The notes: generated by a model from the sequence alone, not told the origin. Counted from the first letter of the stretch, positions 31,857 to 42,774 are shown. The stretch: DNA of 52,516 nt from a bacterium (GCA_030648005.1 JAUSIP010000010.1:1-52516), one strand, 5' to 3'. Translations and numbers: made by a program.

Positions 31857-34800
31857 TTACGAAGTTTTTGGTGGCTCTTCTTTGAAGATATCTTTGATAG
31901 GTATTTCATTTTCTTTAGCACTATCTTTTAGCGTGGCCACTACCTCGTCTACATTCCTTTTTGGTACTACGGAAGATAATGACTCCTCCTCAGATGGCGC
32001 TGGTGTGATGAATTCTATGGTGTTTGACGGCAGAGTTTTTGTTGGTGTGATTGCAGGAGCAGGGGTTGGAGCTGGTGCTGATGTTGGAGTAGATGTAGGA
32101 GTTGATGGAGGAGTAGGTCTTGGGGCCGGAGCTGGTGGAGCGATTGGAGCCGGTGTCGGCGCAGGTGGTTGAGTAGCTGGTGTAGGAGTTGGTGCTGGCG
32201 CCGGTGTAGGTCTAGGAGCAGGAGGTACCGGAGCTATAGGTGTCGGTGGAGCAACTGGCGGTACAGGAGTTGGAGCTGGTGGTGTCGGTCTAGGTATCGG
32301 TGGCGTTTGTCGTATTGGTGCAGACGGTACCACTGGAACTATAGGTGTTGGTGGTACTGGGGTTGGAGCAGGGGCTGGCGTAGGAGGAACAGGTCTAGGG
32401 GTAGGTGTTGGAGCTGGAGTTGGTGCTGGTGTCGGTGCCGGTCTAGGAGCAGGAGGTACCGGAGCTATAGGTGTCGGTGGAGCAACTGGTGGTACAGGAG
32501 TTGGTGTAGGTACAGGCGTTGGGGTCGGTGCTGGCGTAGGTCTAGGAGTAGGTGTTGGAGCCGGAGTTGGTGTTGGTGTAGGAACAGGCGTTGGAGGTGT
32601 GGCAGGTGCAGGAGGAGGCGGAGGTGTAGCCGGCGTAGGGGCAGGTGCCGGAGGCGGAACTGGTGGAGGAGTAGGTCTAGGAGCTGGCGGTGCTTGTGTA
32701 GGCCCGAATGTTGGCAATGGAGCAGCATCTGGATACAAATCCCCTCCGCGACCTTGGAAGAATTTCATAGCATTTGCGCTACCGCCCTGTGCGTACGCAC
32801 GAATATGGCTTAGGTCACTCTGTGTTATATCCAAATTGCCGTTACTATGATCATCATAAAGAGCCTGAAGTTGGCCTCCTTGGAGCCCCGCCATTATGGC
32901 TGGATTGCTTCTAATTGTAGGCATAACACGGCCTAAAAGCTTCGGATTTATTCGTGCTAACTGAGATTGAATGTCAGCTTGAGTGTAGGTCGAGTTGGTT
33001 TTAAAGAAGTTCTTGAAGTTGTCTATTGAAGCTGTCTCCCTCTCCTTCCTGATCTCTTCAGCATAGTACCTCTTGCCCTCGGTGTTCTCGGTATTGCCCA
33101 TTATGCCAGTTCTGAACGCAAGTCTGTCGGTAGCATTTAACTTGTCTTCATAATCTTTTATCGCCCCTTTGTTGTTTAGGTTCCTAAGTATATGCGCTTG
33201 GTTACTTTCGGCCAATGCAGCTTGTTCTTGCTGATTAAGCTTATTCATATCTGCTTGTATAGCCCTATCATCCGCATAGTTGCCTGGATTCTTAAGTCTT
33301 TCAATCGTTTTGGCTGTTTCAAGCCTCCTAACTGTCTCCTTTCTCTCCTTCTCTGCCGCTGCTTCCTTAGTTTTCGCGTCAGCTTGCTCTTTAAGTCTTC
33401 CGCCGACACTACCCTTCGCATCTTTGAAGATCAGACCCTGGTCAGTGGACACACCGGCTTGTCCCGCGGCTTGATTTAATGCCGACCCTATTACCGGAGC
33501 GTTTCGTACGTCATAAGAACCCCTTCTTAGAATATCAGCCCCTCCTCGTATAATATTTCCAGTTGCAGATGTATCGTTCGCGTACCTATCATATAGAGCT
33601 TGCCCTGCACGTCCGCCGATCTGTCTGCCACCCATTGCCACTGCTCCCGCCGCTGTGCCGAAGGCAAGGCCGGCGAGCTTCTGCCCAGACTTAACTGTAT
33701 CGCCGGCTAGTTTCGAGGCGACAGTTACGGCAGCAGTTAAGAGTCCGATAGCAAGCGCAAAGCCTGTTACTATTTGAGCAATACGAATACTAGACGCTGC
33801 ATCTAATGTGGCTACACTGTCAAAGCCGAACATGACCTTGAGCACAGTCTCATAGGAGGTGCCGGGGGTGAACGTTCCAGCGGGAACGATTTTAACAACA
33901 ATCGCCAATGCCAGATATACCATGAAGAGGTAGGCAGGGGCGAAGAAGGCATTACCAAGCAACTCCCCCCACCATTGTTTTGTTATACCCTCAGTCTTGG
34001 GAAGAATTGAGGCAGCGAAAGCCAGTGGGGCGAAGATCATGACGGCCATGAGCTTAACTATGCGTACTAGAAACATCGCCGCCCCGGCTAGTAGAATAAA
34101 TGTTGTAATCAAGAGAAAGGCTGTAAGCCCCCACATGATAGCCGCCTGGTTGAAGGCCGTGTCGGTTTTCCCCTTTTCAATATCAGCTTTACTAAGCCCT
34201 ACTGTGCCGACCGCTGTGATCAACTTGTCTAGATTTAAGGCCTCCCCTATGGTGTTGCCGATATCACCCTTCTCGTCGATAGCAAGTATGAATCCTCCGG
34301 CGATGATGTTGGATGTGTCAATGACTACATTGGTTATAACTAAGCTGAAATTCATCAAGAGTCCAATTAGCACTACCTTCCCGAGCATTTTGTAAGTATT
34401 TGACCCATTTAAACCCAAGATGGTGGAGATAGATATGTAAAGCAGGATGAAGATTAGCGACAGGTTCGCGAAGTCTCTAATGATCACCCACATAGAGTTG
34501 ATGACCCCAAGATTCATCGCTTGGTTCGTCAGACTGAACTTTATCGCATTGTTTATTAGGGTTGTAGCTGTATTGTATACCCCTTTTACTATAACGAATG
34601 CTGTTACGCCTAAACCGTATAAATACTTGCCTAGAGATTCTGTTGTATCATCAATCGATCCAGTCAAGGCACCCTTCGCGAAACTAAAAACAGATGATCC
34701 AACAGAGGCAACGTCCCCCTTAGCTAATAGTGAAACAGTCGAAACAAAAAATGAGGTTGCACCGAATGGGTCAAGTGGATTTAGTAAGTTTGCTGCGTAA

Positions 34801-34901
34801 ATTGTTGGAGGAGTAGCCACATAAATAAAAAGAAATAGCATTGGTATTACAGACCGGAGAGCTGGGATCATCTTTTTTTTAAATCTCTGCCAGAAGTTCA
34901 T
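31857..34901 (-). CDS. VirB6-like polytopic protein with a long proline-rich tail
   Basis: 1014 residues. N-terminal signal-like segment, then about six to eight membrane segments between 100 and 400 ([72 protein letters not shown]), the VirB6/TrbL pattern. Residues about 415-700 are charged and helical. From about 720 to 960 the chain is almost only P, A, T and V (repeats of PTPAPTP and [18 protein letters not shown]). A short conserved-looking end follows ([20 protein letters not shown]). VirB6 forms the inner-membrane channel. The tail might span the cell wall. Tandem repeats at 32209-32273 and 32440-32504 show recent duplication. Confidence 0.85.
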   Translation of the reverse strand: MNFWQRFKKKMIPALRSVIPMLFLFIYVATPPTIYAANLLNPLDPFGATSFFVSTVSLLAKGDVASVGSSVFSFAKGALTGSIDDTTESLGKYLYGLGVTAFVIVKGVYNTATTLINNAIKFSLTNQAMNLGVINSMWVIIRDFANLSLIFILLYISISTILGLNGSNTYKMLGKVVLIGLLMNFSLVITNVVIDTSNIIAGGFILAIDEKGDIGNTIGEALNLDKLITAVGTVGLSKADIEKGKTDTAFNQAAIMWGLTAFLLITTFILLAGAAMFLVRIVKLMAVMIFAPLAFAASILPKTEGITKQWWGELLGNAFFAPAYLFMVYLALAIVVKIVPAGTFTPGTSYETVLKVMFGFDSVATLDAASSIRIAQIVTGFALAIGLLTAAVTVASKLAGDTVKSGQKLAGLAFGTAAGAVAMGGRQIGGRAGQALYDRYANDTSATGNIIRGGADILRRGSYDVRNAPVIGSALNQAAGQAGVSTDQGLIFKDAKGSVGGRLKEQADAKTKEAAAEKERKETVRRLETAKTIERLKNPGNYADDRAIQADMNKLNQQEQAALAESNQAHILRNLNNKGAIKDYEDKLNATDRLAFRTGIMGNTENTEGKRYYAEEIRKERETASIDNFKNFFKTNSTYTQADIQSQLARINPKLLGRVMPTIRSNPAIMAGLQGGQLQALYDDHSNGNLDITQSDLSHIRAYAQGGSANAMKFFQGRGGDLYPDAAPLPTFGPTQAPPAPRPTPPPVPPPAPAPTPATPPPPPAPATPPTPVPTPTPTPAPTPTPRPTPAPTPTPVPTPTPVPPVAPPTPIAPVPPAPRPAPTPAPTPAPTPTPRPVPPTPAPAPTPVPPTPIVPVVPSAPIRQTPPIPRPTPPAPTPVPPVAPPTPIAPVPPAPRPTPAPAPTPTPATQPPAPTPAPIAPPAPAPRPTPPSTPTSTPTSAPAPTPAPAITPTKTLPSNTIEFITPAPSEEESLSSVVPKRNVDEVVATLKDSAKENEIPIKDIFKEEPPKTS
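32209..32504. repeat. tandem-type duplication in the proline-rich tail coding region
   Basis: The 65-bp sequence at 32209-32273 recurs at 32440-32504 with one base difference; both read [19 protein letters not shown] in the VirB6-like protein. Near-identity at third positions points to recent duplication or gene conversion. Confidence 0.85.
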
Positions 34902-34906
34902 TTTAT

Positions 34907-37900
34907 TTATGGAAGGGTGATGTTAACACTGGCCGGCACTGCTTTGTTGCTCACGTTGCATTCTAGTGAGTAGGTTGCTGTTGTGGGAATAGTCGTTGGA
35001 GCCGGAGTCTTATTTGAAACTATTAACATATTACCATTTTGGCTGAAGTTAAATGTTGATAGCGCCTTCCTGATGTCAGACCTGCCGGCGGTCGCCTCGG
35101 TTATCAGTCGTCTAATGAGGTCGATAGTGTTTAAATTTGATAGATTCATAGTTATAGGCGTACTGTTTATTGTGAGAGTCATGCTGTCCCCTGCTTCCGC
35201 GCCAGTTAGAGTTGGAATATAAGTTGTTGTTTGGGTAAGTCCTGCCGCGCTTCTTGTCACTGCATTTTTAATATTATCTTGCGCTACCAGAGCTTGCCTG
35301 TGGATGCTCGAGGCTTCTTGTTCTACAATGCTTGCCTCTAACTTGAAGATTTGAGGATGAACAATGGTGAAGATCTGTGGTTTTCCTATGGAAGGAAGAG
35401 GTATCGTCTCCCCGAGCTTGAATAATGTTGGCCAGTCAGATGTGGCCATACAGGAGGTCGGATTCTTGGTCGCAGAGAGGGTGATGATGGACTTGTCGGC
35501 TTTGAGTGAGATAGTCGGCGATATCGTGGTCTTTGTCAGACCTGCCTGTGTAGATAGGCCACCGACAGCAGCTAAGTTTGTTTTTGGAGCGATGGAGGTT
35601 GTTTTTGCTGGAGCGAAGGTTGTTGGAAGACCCAGTATATCGTTAGCCTCCTGTGTGCACCTTGCTGTTACTTCGCTGTTTGAAATACCAGGGAATGTTG
35701 CTTGTGTGGTAGCAATACATGTAAGGAATAGCTCGTTGAATGTTGGTGGGCCGAGGCACTCCCCAGTGATAGGATTTATGGTTGTGCCGGCAGGACACTC
35801 AGCGCCTACGTTGTTGATACATTCTCCCGTGTTTGGATTAATAATTGTATTGTCAGGACAAGAGTCGGGGAAGACCTGCGCACTACAGAATTCGTTCCTT
35901 TCTCTGACGGTGAATCGATCAGGATCCAGAGCGAGTACGCATTCGTTGAACTGTTCTTGTAGTGTCCCACTACTCTCCTCTGTGTCTTTTGTTCCATTAC
36001 CGTTAGCATCTGCATCTGTAACATCAGGTATGTTGTCATCGTCATCATCAGTGTCCACATCATCTTTTTTACCATCACCGTCAGTGTCTTTTGTGCCAGG
36101 AGGTGGTGGCGGAGGCGGGGTTGGAGGCGGAGTTGTCCCTCTGCCAGTAGGGCCGCCGATACCGCTACCGTCAATAAGAACTCGTTGAGTTGTACCTTTA
36201 ACAAGTGGTAGCTCTCTGTACTCATCAGCCAGCTCCGTCTGAGTTATGTCGGTTGTGGCGAACTTCTCAAGCAAGGCTTTTATAGTAGGCGCTGGGCTGG
36301 TGATTAGGACACTCTTCTTTTTGCAAACCTCTACTGCTACTTTGTTATCAAATCCAATACCACCAAAACCGACTCGTTCAATTGAATTGAGTAAGACAGT
36401 ATCAACATATTCATTATTTTTACACTTTTTACCTCCAATTATTGTATTGCCAGCAACGTATTCGGCTACAGCATTCGTCCCAGCTCTTTCGACGGCGAAG
36501 TCGTATAGACTTGCTATATATCTGGTAGCATCCATCTCGTTATTTATACCGTCTGGGCCCTGATGTAGGTGGTTGAATTTCGCTTGCTCGTCGCCAAAGT
36601 CAAATTCTTCTTTTGCCCGTTTTGCAATTTCTGCCAGTACCTGTTCTTTGAAAGGAAAGGCTCCGCCTGAACCTGCGCCAGGAGTTTCAAAATGTTTTTT
36701 TAGTTCGCCATAAAAGAGTAGAGCGGCGTTTTGTCTCTGTTGGGCTTCATATATATTTATATCGGGAGTGAAGGTTTCCGGTAGGGTGACAGGTCCAGAG
36801 GAGTCTTTCTTCCGTATTATATTTGGCCTGGCTGACGCTAGCGCCTGATCAAAAATCTTTTTCTCTTCATCGATTGCTGCTGATGCCGCCTCACGGGCGT
36901 TGCCATCAAGGATGTACTCTTTCTTTACCAGATCAGATGTATCTTTGTGGATCCCCTCTAGTTCTGGGATAATATGTTCCTTATTGTCTTTCACCAATTG
37001 CTCAGTCGCGATCCTGATCGCCTTGATGTCGTCTGATAGCGAAGACACGGCAGTACAGATAGCTTGGAGTAGAGGGATCTGCCTGTTGACGGTCATGTTA
37101 AGTAAGGGACCGACCTCCATAACGGGCAGTCCTCCATTGTCATCCGTCATACTTGAAAAATAAAATGGGAAGGCAAGACCACCGTCAACCTTAGTGAGGT
37201 CGCCCTGATCTCCTTTTATAACTAGCTCACCTACTGTACTGTCATCTGGTGGATGCTTGTCGAAGGTTATATTCCGAGATTCACTTGTGCTCGGATTACA
37301 CGAAGTATTGCCGGGGAGGTTATTGTTTCCGTTTCCATTGCCATTCCCGTTTCCATTCCCGTTTCCGCGACCTAATGGGCATCTCCCACCAACAGGTGTT
37401 TGTCCGTCCCGACACTGAGGACCAGTAGTGCATGGTACCTCGCCCCCGCCTCCGCATCGGCCCGGAGGAGGAGCTCCGCCGCCGGATCCACTAAGGAAGG
37501 CGATGGCATTGGTTATCGCAGTCGGGTCACCCTTGTAGCTTAGTAGTGTTGATGCTGCTCCTTTGGCTATTGCTTGGGCATCTTTGGCAGCTTTAGTGGT
37601 TCCACTTGAAAGTATTCTGGCTAGATCTCCGGCGTTAATGGAAACGCTCATATTTCTAGCTTCTGTCAGAACTTGGCTGATGACGGTCTCCCAGACGTTC
37701 AACCTCTGGCCTTTAATAGTATCGCTCGGGCTAGTCGGATTAAGCATTGTGGCTCCAGTGCCGTTTATGCTTAAAACTAAGATGTTTAATATTTCTTCGG
37801 TGTGTTCAAAAATAGTTGGCCCACCTCCACCACCTGTTGTACCTCCTCCACTGGTCCCGCCTCCGCCAGTGCTTGTGCCGCCACCCGTACCTGTTGAAGG

Positions 37901-38098
37901 GAATTTGTCGCGACATTCCTTTTGTATAGTGATCAAGAGTTCAGGATTTGTCTGAGTGAGAGTACCCGTTGCTTTTACTTGTTCAGCAACGCAATCATCA
38001 AAGTTGTCTGCGGCAAAGGTAGACTGGGTCCAAATAAAAGACAGAAAGATGGTCAGAGCGAGTGTGCCAAGTGTTTTGTTTTTGTTGAAAGCTAACAT
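34907..38098 (-). CDS. large secreted protein of the secretion cluster (1063 aa)
   Basis: Signal peptide at 1-29 (ending ...WTQSTFA). A Gly/Ser/Thr spacer, a Cys-rich stretch near 225-260, and a glycine/asparagine repeat (about 245-260, alternating G and N) come first; a helical domain spans about 330-600; then a [10 protein letters not shown] linker and calcium-binding TSP3-like repeats (about 660-690, [19 protein letters not shown]); then two EGF-like Cys pairs ([14 protein letters not shown] and [14 protein letters not shown]); the end is beta-rich. Starts directly at the stop of the gene before it. A surface or adhesion role is likely; no enzyme motif seen. Confidence 0.75.
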   Translation of the reverse strand: MLAFNKNKTLGTLALTIFLSFIWTQSTFAADNFDDCVAEQVKATGTLTQTNPELLITIQKECRDKFPSTGTGGGTSTGGGGTSGGGTTGGGGGPTIFEHTEEILNILVLSINGTGATMLNPTSPSDTIKGQRLNVWETVISQVLTEARNMSVSINAGDLARILSSGTTKAAKDAQAIAKGAASTLLSYKGDPTAITNAIAFLSGSGGGAPPPGRCGGGGEVPCTTGPQCRDGQTPVGGRCPLGRGNGNGNGNGNGNGNNNLPGNTSCNPSTSESRNITFDKHPPDDSTVGELVIKGDQGDLTKVDGGLAFPFYFSSMTDDNGGLPVMEVGPLLNMTVNRQIPLLQAICTAVSSLSDDIKAIRIATEQLVKDNKEHIIPELEGIHKDTSDLVKKEYILDGNAREAASAAIDEEKKIFDQALASARPNIIRKKDSSGPVTLPETFTPDINIYEAQQRQNAALLFYGELKKHFETPGAGSGGAFPFKEQVLAEIAKRAKEEFDFGDEQAKFNHLHQGPDGINNEMDATRYIASLYDFAVERAGTNAVAEYVAGNTIIGGKKCKNNEYVDTVLLNSIERVGFGGIGFDNKVAVEVCKKKSVLITSPAPTIKALLEKFATTDITQTELADEYRELPLVKGTTQRVLIDGSGIGGPTGRGTTPPPTPPPPPPPGTKDTDGDGKKDDVDTDDDDDNIPDVTDADANGNGTKDTEESSGTLQEQFNECVLALDPDRFTVRERNEFCSAQVFPDSCPDNTIINPNTGECINNVGAECPAGTTINPITGECLGPPTFNELFLTCIATTQATFPGISNSEVTARCTQEANDILGLPTTFAPAKTTSIAPKTNLAAVGGLSTQAGLTKTTISPTISLKADKSIITLSATKNPTSCMATSDWPTLFKLGETIPLPSIGKPQIFTIVHPQIFKLEASIVEQEASSIHRQALVAQDNIKNAVTRSAAGLTQTTTYIPTLTGAEAGDSMTLTINSTPITMNLSNLNTIDLIRRLITEATAGRSDIRKALSTFNFSQNGNMLIVSNKTPAPTTIPTTATYSLECNVSNKAVPASVNITLP

Positions 38099-38863
38099 TT
38101 ATTTATAAATTGCGACAGAGAGTTTAAGTTTATCCTTCTCCCCTAGTGCGACATTCTTGTCTTTGAAGTAGGCGTTGAGTTGACCTAAAGTTATAAGCGC
38201 GAACTTCTCTTCCTCCACATACTGCCGCGCACTGTTTAAACCGAGCAACTTGTCTGTAGTAACCCCTTCCATATTCTTGATGAGCTGTGAGGCGCGGTCG
38301 AAGCTGTTGATTAGGCGCAGGTGAAGAGTTTGGAGATCGCTGGGGACGTTCTGGACAAGTAAACTCTTGGAAGCTGACTGGTAAGCAAGGGCGGTAGCTT
38401 CAAGTTCTGTTAGTCCGGTGTCACCCTTGTCTTTGTTGCTGTAGATGTCGAAAGCAATCTCGGCTGGACTGCGTTTGGTATAGAATGGAAAGCCGTGGAG
38501 AGTCTTCGCTAAGTTTGTACCGTAAGAAAGAAGGCTGGCTCTGTTGGTGGCGGTCTTACTGGTCAGATCCTTAGTGTTGTATGTGAGTCCACTATTTAGA
38601 TATAACGAGCTCTTGTCTTCGAGTTCATCGTAAGCGAGAGTGCTCGGGCTTGGAGTGCGGATGAATTGGAGAGCTGTCGATTCTTCGGCGGTCAGCCCAC
38701 TAGCACTTGCAACTGCAATGTCTGCGTCCGTATCGGCTATGGGACTTTCAACTTGTGCAACAACCTGTGGTGCCGAGCCGGTGTACCGCATCCAAAAAGC
38801 GCCTGCCATGATGGAGGTCCCGGCAAGAACAGAAAACGCTACATTTTTAGTTAAAAACGGCAT
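38099..38863 (-). CDS. membrane-anchored or secreted protein heading the secretion cluster (254 aa)
   Basis: A hydrophobic segment at about 8-24 (VAFSVLAGTSIMAGAFW) serves as signal or anchor; the rest is largely helical and outside the membrane (LTAEESTALQFI, LTELEATALAYQSASKSLLVQNVPSDLQTLHLRLINSFDRASQLIKNMEGV). Similar helical secreted proteins open many CPR secretion clusters (recollection). An extended -10 (TG-c-TATAAT, minus strand) lies 13 nt before the ATG, so this is probably the promoter of the 14-kb cluster. No family name can be given. Confidence 0.7.
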   Translation of the reverse strand: MPFLTKNVAFSVLAGTSIMAGAFWMRYTGSAPQVVAQVESPIADTDADIAVASASGLTAEESTALQFIRTPSPSTLAYDELEDKSSLYLNSGLTYNTKDLTSKTATNRASLLSYGTNLAKTLHGFPFYTKRSPAEIAFDIYSNKDKGDTGLTELEATALAYQSASKSLLVQNVPSDLQTLHLRLINSFDRASQLIKNMEGVTTDKLLGLNSARQYVEEEKFALITLGQLNAYFKDKNVALGEKDKLKLSVAIYK

Positions 38864-38938
38864 TATGCCTCAGATAATTATAGCACTATAGCCTTATTTC
38901 TGGCCTAAAAAATCAGTGGATATCTAAGATGTTTTTTA

Positions 38939-39016
38939 AAAAGCACAAAGAGACAGAGCATCTCTCACCCCGCTTCGCTAGAAGGGTTCGTTCACACTCT
39001 ATCTCTTTGTGCTTTT
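38939..39016. repeat. inverted repeat across the ksgA stop codon
   Basis: AAAAGCACAAAGAGA (38939-38953) and TCTCTTTGTGCTTTT (39002-39016) pair perfectly with a 48-nt loop. The right arm encodes the last residues of KsgA, and the stop lies at its inner edge. It could be a terminator with an enlarged loop. Confidence 0.75.
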
Positions 39017-39775
39017 CACTAAACACACCCAATTCTCCACTGTCAGATCTTCCGCGCGAATGTTAGGTGTAATATTGCAGTTTGTAAAGCCTTTTTGAAT
39101 GTCTGACACATTAGTTTCCTTGAGATTGTTCAAAAGTAACTTTCTTTTGTGTGCGAACCCGGCTTTGAGCAGGGCGAAGAATCTTTCTTCATCTAATTCA
39201 CTTGGAGACTTAGTCTCCAAGTTGAGGGTGATTTTAAGAATTGCCGAATCAACATTGGGAATCGGGTAGAAGGAGCCTCTTTTAATGGTCTCGATATATT
39301 TCGGTTCGCCATAGAGCTTAACGCTGATAGATAGCAGACTCTCCTTCTTGTCAGAAGCGACGATACGTTTGGCCACTTCTTTTTGTACCATCAGAACCAT
39401 ATATTTCGGTTTATTTTGTAACCAAACTCGCAGAAATTGCCCAGTAATATAATACGGGATGTTTGCCACAATAGCGTAATTAGCGAGATTTAATTCAGTG
39501 GGAGTAAGCTCTAAAATATCCCCTTCGATAAGTTGAAGTTGTCCGGAAGTGATCTCTTTGGAAAATTTGTCTTGCAGTACTGATATTAGTTCATGATCCT
39601 TCTCTACTGCCACCACCTTGTCGAACTTTTTAAGTAGAGCCTCAGTCAGAACTCCCCTGCCTGGGCCGACTTCAAGTATTGTGAGACCAGGTGAATAATC
39701 TGAAGAAGCGATTATTTTATTTATCGCACCGACTGATGTTAAGAAATTTTGCCCTAAGGATTTTTTCACTCGCAT
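38999..39775 (-). CDS. rsmA: 16S rRNA dimethyladenosine transferase KsgA/RsmA
   Basis: 258 residues, normal length. KKSLGQNFL, the SAM-binding ILEVGPGRGVLTEAL (about 35-49), and the catalytic NIPYYITGQ (about 103-111) are all present, with FAHKRKLLLNNL near the end. It dimethylates two adenines in helix 45 of 16S rRNA during late 30S assembly. TATAAG lies 12 nt before the ATG. Upstream is uvrD on the same strand. Confidence 0.97.
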   Translation of the reverse strand: MRVKKSLGQNFLTSVGAINKIIASSDYSPGLTILEVGPGRGVLTEALLKKFDKVVAVEKDHELISVLQDKFSKEITSGQLQLIEGDILELTPTELNLANYAIVANIPYYITGQFLRVWLQNKPKYMVLMVQKEVAKRIVASDKKESLLSISVKLYGEPKYIETIKRGSFYPIPNVDSAILKITLNLETKSPSELDEERFFALLKAGFAHKRKLLLNNLKETNVSDIQKGFTNCNITPNIRAEDLTVENWVCLVKSTKR

Positions 39776-39807
39776 TTTTTTCTTGTACTTATACTTTACC
39801 CTTATAC

Positions 39808-41772
39808 TTACTTAAGGCAATCCCACTCAATAATATCGTCAGGGTCGGCAGCGCCGGAGCTAAAACTGTCGAATGTGCTGTTGGATTCAAACTCCGCCAG
39901 ATCATCGCTGATATCCTGGAGGAATTGCGAAGGCATATTGATCTTCTTCTGTCCAAAGATAGTTCTCATGTTGGCGTAGGAGAGAAAGAGCTGGTCTTTG
40001 GCACGAGTTACAGCTACATAGAAGAGTCTCCGCTCCTCTTCGGGGTCGCTGGCTTCCGATTCGTTGAGTCTTCTATGTGGGAAGAGGTCTTCTTCCAGTC
40101 CGGTGACAAAAACATATTTGAATTCAAGACCCTTCGAAGCATGAACTGTCATCAACTTCACACCCTCTTGCTTGTTCATCAGCGAATCTTGGTCTGATAA
40201 GAGTGAAGTTTCTGTTAGAAATTTATCTACCGCTTCTTCCGGTAGTAAGAAATCATACTTGGAAGCGATCGTCACTAATTCCTTCAAGTTCTCTATTCTC
40301 TCTTCACCCTCCTCCCCTTCTAGCTTTAGTGCATCGGCGATACCGGAATTCTTAACTACATATTTAATCGAATCTGAAAGTTTCTCTTTCAAAATAACTT
40401 CTTTGATTCTAGCTATCATCGCACGGAATTCTCGGAGCTTCTCTTGTAGTTTGGCTGGTAAAATACCTTCCTGTCCTGTGGCTATCTTATTGAAAGATAC
40501 ATCGCCAATTCCTCTCGGTGGGATGTTGATGATGCGTTCCATGCTTTGCAGGTCGGCAGGGTTAAGGGCGTGTTGCATCAAGGCTATCACATCCTTCACC
40601 TCCTTTCTCTCATAGAAACGCGTGCCCAGCATCTGGTAAGGAATATTGCTCCTCAAGAATTTTTCTTCCAAAATACGCGACTGAAAGTTGGCTCTATATA
40701 GAACAGCGATCTCGTCAGCTCGAATCCCAGAATAAGAAGGTTCAACCTTCTTATTAAGAAGCTCTTTGATCTTCTGTATTATCCAGCGCGCTTCATCCCC
40801 TTCATCGAAGGCACCATAGACTCTGATCTTCTCACCACCTTCTCGGCTGGTAAAAAGATTCTTCTCTTTTCTCTGTTTATTTTTTTTGATGATTCCATTG
40901 GCGGCATCGAGAATTGTTTTTGTCGAGCGGTAGTTCTCTTCCAGAAGAACTGTTTTAGTGCCGGGGAAATTTTGCTCGAAATTCAAAATGTTTTTATAAT
41001 CCGCTTGGCGCCAACTGTAGATCGCCTGGTCAGAATCGCCAACCACGCAGATGTTGCCATGTTTCTCCGCCAAAAGCTTAGAAAGTTCGTATTGAACAAC
41101 ATTTGTATCTTGGTACTCGTCGATGTGGACATATTTCCAGAGATTTTGATAATACTCTCTGACTTTTTGATTATCTCGTAAGAGGAATAATGGTTTTTGG
41201 ATTAGGTCGTCGAAGTCGAAGGCCTTCTGTTCGCCGAGCTTCTTCTCATACTTTACCCAGATATTATGAACCATCTCGTTGAAGTAGTTGCCTTCCGTCT
41301 TGATGCCGAACTGGTCCGGCGTTTTCAGTTTATTTTTTTCTCTCGAGATCACGGCTTGCACAGCATTGGCGTTATAATCTTTTGGTCCAATACCCAGCTC
41401 TTTTGCTGATTTCTTGATGAGTGATTGCGATTCATCTTTGTCTAAGATGGAGAAATATTTATTGATACCTAGCACATTCGCATTTTCTTTAAGGATGAGG
41501 ACTCCTAGTGAATGAAAGGTTGATACGGTTGGTGTATTAGAGCCGATGGGTAGAAGTAGAAGTACACGGTCTCGCATTTCTTTGGCAGCTTTATTTGTGA
41601 ATGTGACAGCTAAAATATTCCTCGGATCAACTCCGCCGGCTATTAAATGCGCGATACGATGCGTCACTGTCTTGGTCTTCCCTGCCCCCGCCCCAGCCAC
41701 TATCAAAAGCGGCCCGTCTTTGTGAAGCACCGCTTCTTTTTGTCGTTCGTTCAGAGTATCGAGGTAATTCAT
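39808..41772 (-). CDS. uvrD: UvrD/PcrA/Rep-family DNA helicase
   Basis: 654 residues. Superfamily 1A motifs in order: Q motif LNERQKEAV; Walker A AGAGAGKTKTVTHRI (about 27-41); TFTNKAA; Walker B VHIDEYQDTN (about 217); GDSDQAIYSWRQAD; LEENYRSTKTI; VKLMTVHASKGLEF; VAVTRAKDQL. It unwinds DNA 3' to 5' in repair and at stalled forks. It is shorter than E. coli UvrD, without the long C-terminal tail. TATATT lies 7 nt before the ATG. Confidence 0.96.
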   Translation of the reverse strand: MNYLDTLNERQKEAVLHKDGPLLIVAGAGAGKTKTVTHRIAHLIAGGVDPRNILAVTFTNKAAKEMRDRVLLLLPIGSNTPTVSTFHSLGVLILKENANVLGINKYFSILDKDESQSLIKKSAKELGIGPKDYNANAVQAVISREKNKLKTPDQFGIKTEGNYFNEMVHNIWVKYEKKLGEQKAFDFDDLIQKPLFLLRDNQKVREYYQNLWKYVHIDEYQDTNVVQYELSKLLAEKHGNICVVGDSDQAIYSWRQADYKNILNFEQNFPGTKTVLLEENYRSTKTILDAANGIIKKNKQRKEKNLFTSREGGEKIRVYGAFDEGDEARWIIQKIKELLNKKVEPSYSGIRADEIAVLYRANFQSRILEEKFLRSNIPYQMLGTRFYERKEVKDVIALMQHALNPADLQSMERIINIPPRGIGDVSFNKIATGQEGILPAKLQEKLREFRAMIARIKEVILKEKLSDSIKYVVKNSGIADALKLEGEEGEERIENLKELVTIASKYDFLLPEEAVDKFLTETSLLSDQDSLMNKQEGVKLMTVHASKGLEFKYVFVTGLEEDLFPHRRLNESEASDPEEERRLFYVAVTRAKDQLFLSYANMRTIFGQKKINMPSQFLQDISDDLAEFESNSTFDSFSSGAADPDDIIEWDCLK

Positions 41773-41817
41773 TTAAATGAATATACCACAAAAGAAAAAT
41801 TAAATTAAAAAAGTATT

Positions 41818-42291
41818 CTATTTAAGATTATATTTATCCCACTCCTTCTTCCACTCCGGATTATTTGCGTCCCACATTTTCACCTGATCCAAACTTTTTT
41901 TCACGCCGGCAATATCTAATTCGTATTTGGTGCCGATATTGCCTCCGCTCAATGGTTTTGACTCGTCAAAAAGCTGACTGACAAATCCTGGCAATTCACC
42001 ATCCCCATGCTTGTATTTTAGCTTCATTGCTTCTATGTCTGCCTGCACTACGCCATTTCTAGTTTCAATATTATAATCAGTATACAAGTCTGTTAGTAAC
42101 TTCTTCAGATCCTTGCGAAATTCCATTCGTTCTTTCACCTGCTTTAGTTCCTCACTTTGATTATCTTGCTCTGTTGGCGTTTCTGTCCCCGCCTTTTGCA
42201 ACTCGGGGTTCTCTAGCTTTCTTTGTTCTTCAATTGCATCACTCTCCGCTTGCTTCTCCGGCGATTTCGGCATGAAATTTTCGATTCCCAT
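41818..42291 (-). CDS. hypothetical soluble protein (157 aa)
   Basis: MGIENFMPKSPEKQAESD. The first 70 residues are charged and probably coiled coil or unfolded; the second half looks folded (LKKLLTDLYTDYNIETRNGVVQADIEAMK, KYELDIAGVKKSLDQVKMWDANNPEWKKEW). No signal, membrane segment or metal site. Divergent from the gene at 42361, sharing a 69-bp promoter gap. Function unknown. Confidence 0.65.
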   Translation of the reverse strand: MGIENFMPKSPEKQAESDAIEEQRKLENPELQKAGTETPTEQDNQSEELKQVKERMEFRKDLKKLLTDLYTDYNIETRNGVVQADIEAMKLKYKHGDGELPGFVSQLFDESKPLSGGNIGTKYELDIAGVKKSLDQVKMWDANNPEWKKEWDKYNLK

Positions 42292-42348
42292 ACATTTGTC
42301 TGTTAAAATAATAAATTCATCTGATTTTTGTATTATAGCAAATTAGTT

Positions 42349-42354
42349 TATAAT
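42349..42354 (+). promoter_or_regulatory. -10 box, probable leaderless start
   Basis: TATAAT ends 6 nt before the ATG at 42361, which has no ribosome binding site. Another ATG at 42355 touches the box and would be skipped by a transcript starting at the usual distance. Confidence 0.5.
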
Positions 42355-42360
42355 ATGCAT

Positions 42361-42774
42361 ATGAATAATATAGAGGCGGAGATCGCGGAGTTGTCAGCGA
42401 AGATCGCGGAGAAGAGGCGCGAATTGGAAGCCGGTAAGGGTATAGTTGAGGAACGGGAACTTGTGAAGTCAGTTATTGGAGAGAAGATTAGTAACACTGT
42501 ACCGCAGGCAAGCTCGATCGCTTCTGACGCGGCGAGTATTGCAGTGAAATCTTCGACCACAGGAGCTTCAGTACCTGCCGGAAAGAGCTATTTGGATTAT
42601 TTGGACGAGGAAAGCAGGGCGATTATTGATGGTTTGGTAGAATCTGTCTTTGCTAATGGCCTAGAGAAGACATTAAAGGGACTTGAGATGCAAGAACCTT
42701 ATATTATTGATGTCTTCCACGACGTCCTGACCGATAAAATTTATGAAGAACTTAAGAAACGAGGCACGATATGA
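42361..42774 (+). CDS. small coiled-coil protein coupled to a VirD4-like ATPase (137 aa)
   Basis: MNNIEAEIAELSAKIAEKRRELEAG forms a coiled coil of about 40 residues; a Ser/Ala spacer follows; the C-terminal 60 residues are helical and acidic (YLDYLDEESRAIIDGLVESV, YIIDVFHDVLTDKIYEELKK). The TGA overlaps the start of the next gene as ATGA, so the two products are made together and may bind one another, the small one as adaptor or stator (inference). Family not recognised. Confidence 0.75.
   Translation: MNNIEAEIAELSAKIAEKRRELEAGKGIVEERELVKSVIGEKISNTVPQASSIASDAASIAVKSSTTGASVPAGKSYLDYLDEESRAIIDGLVESVFANGLEKTLKGLEMQEPYIIDVFHDVLTDKIYEELKKRGTI

Noticed and set aside
31882..32730. CRISPR-like or minisatellite array
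   Set aside because: The repeats are irregular in-frame units of a Pro-rich protein tail without constant spacers.
32169..32813. Plus-strand frame made of S, R, W, C and Y
   Set aside because: Antisense of the proline-rich VirB6 tail; the composition follows from the repeated codons.
35364..36188. Plus-strand frame of 274 codons
   Set aside because: Antisense to the 1063-residue secreted protein, rich in S and V, no start signals.
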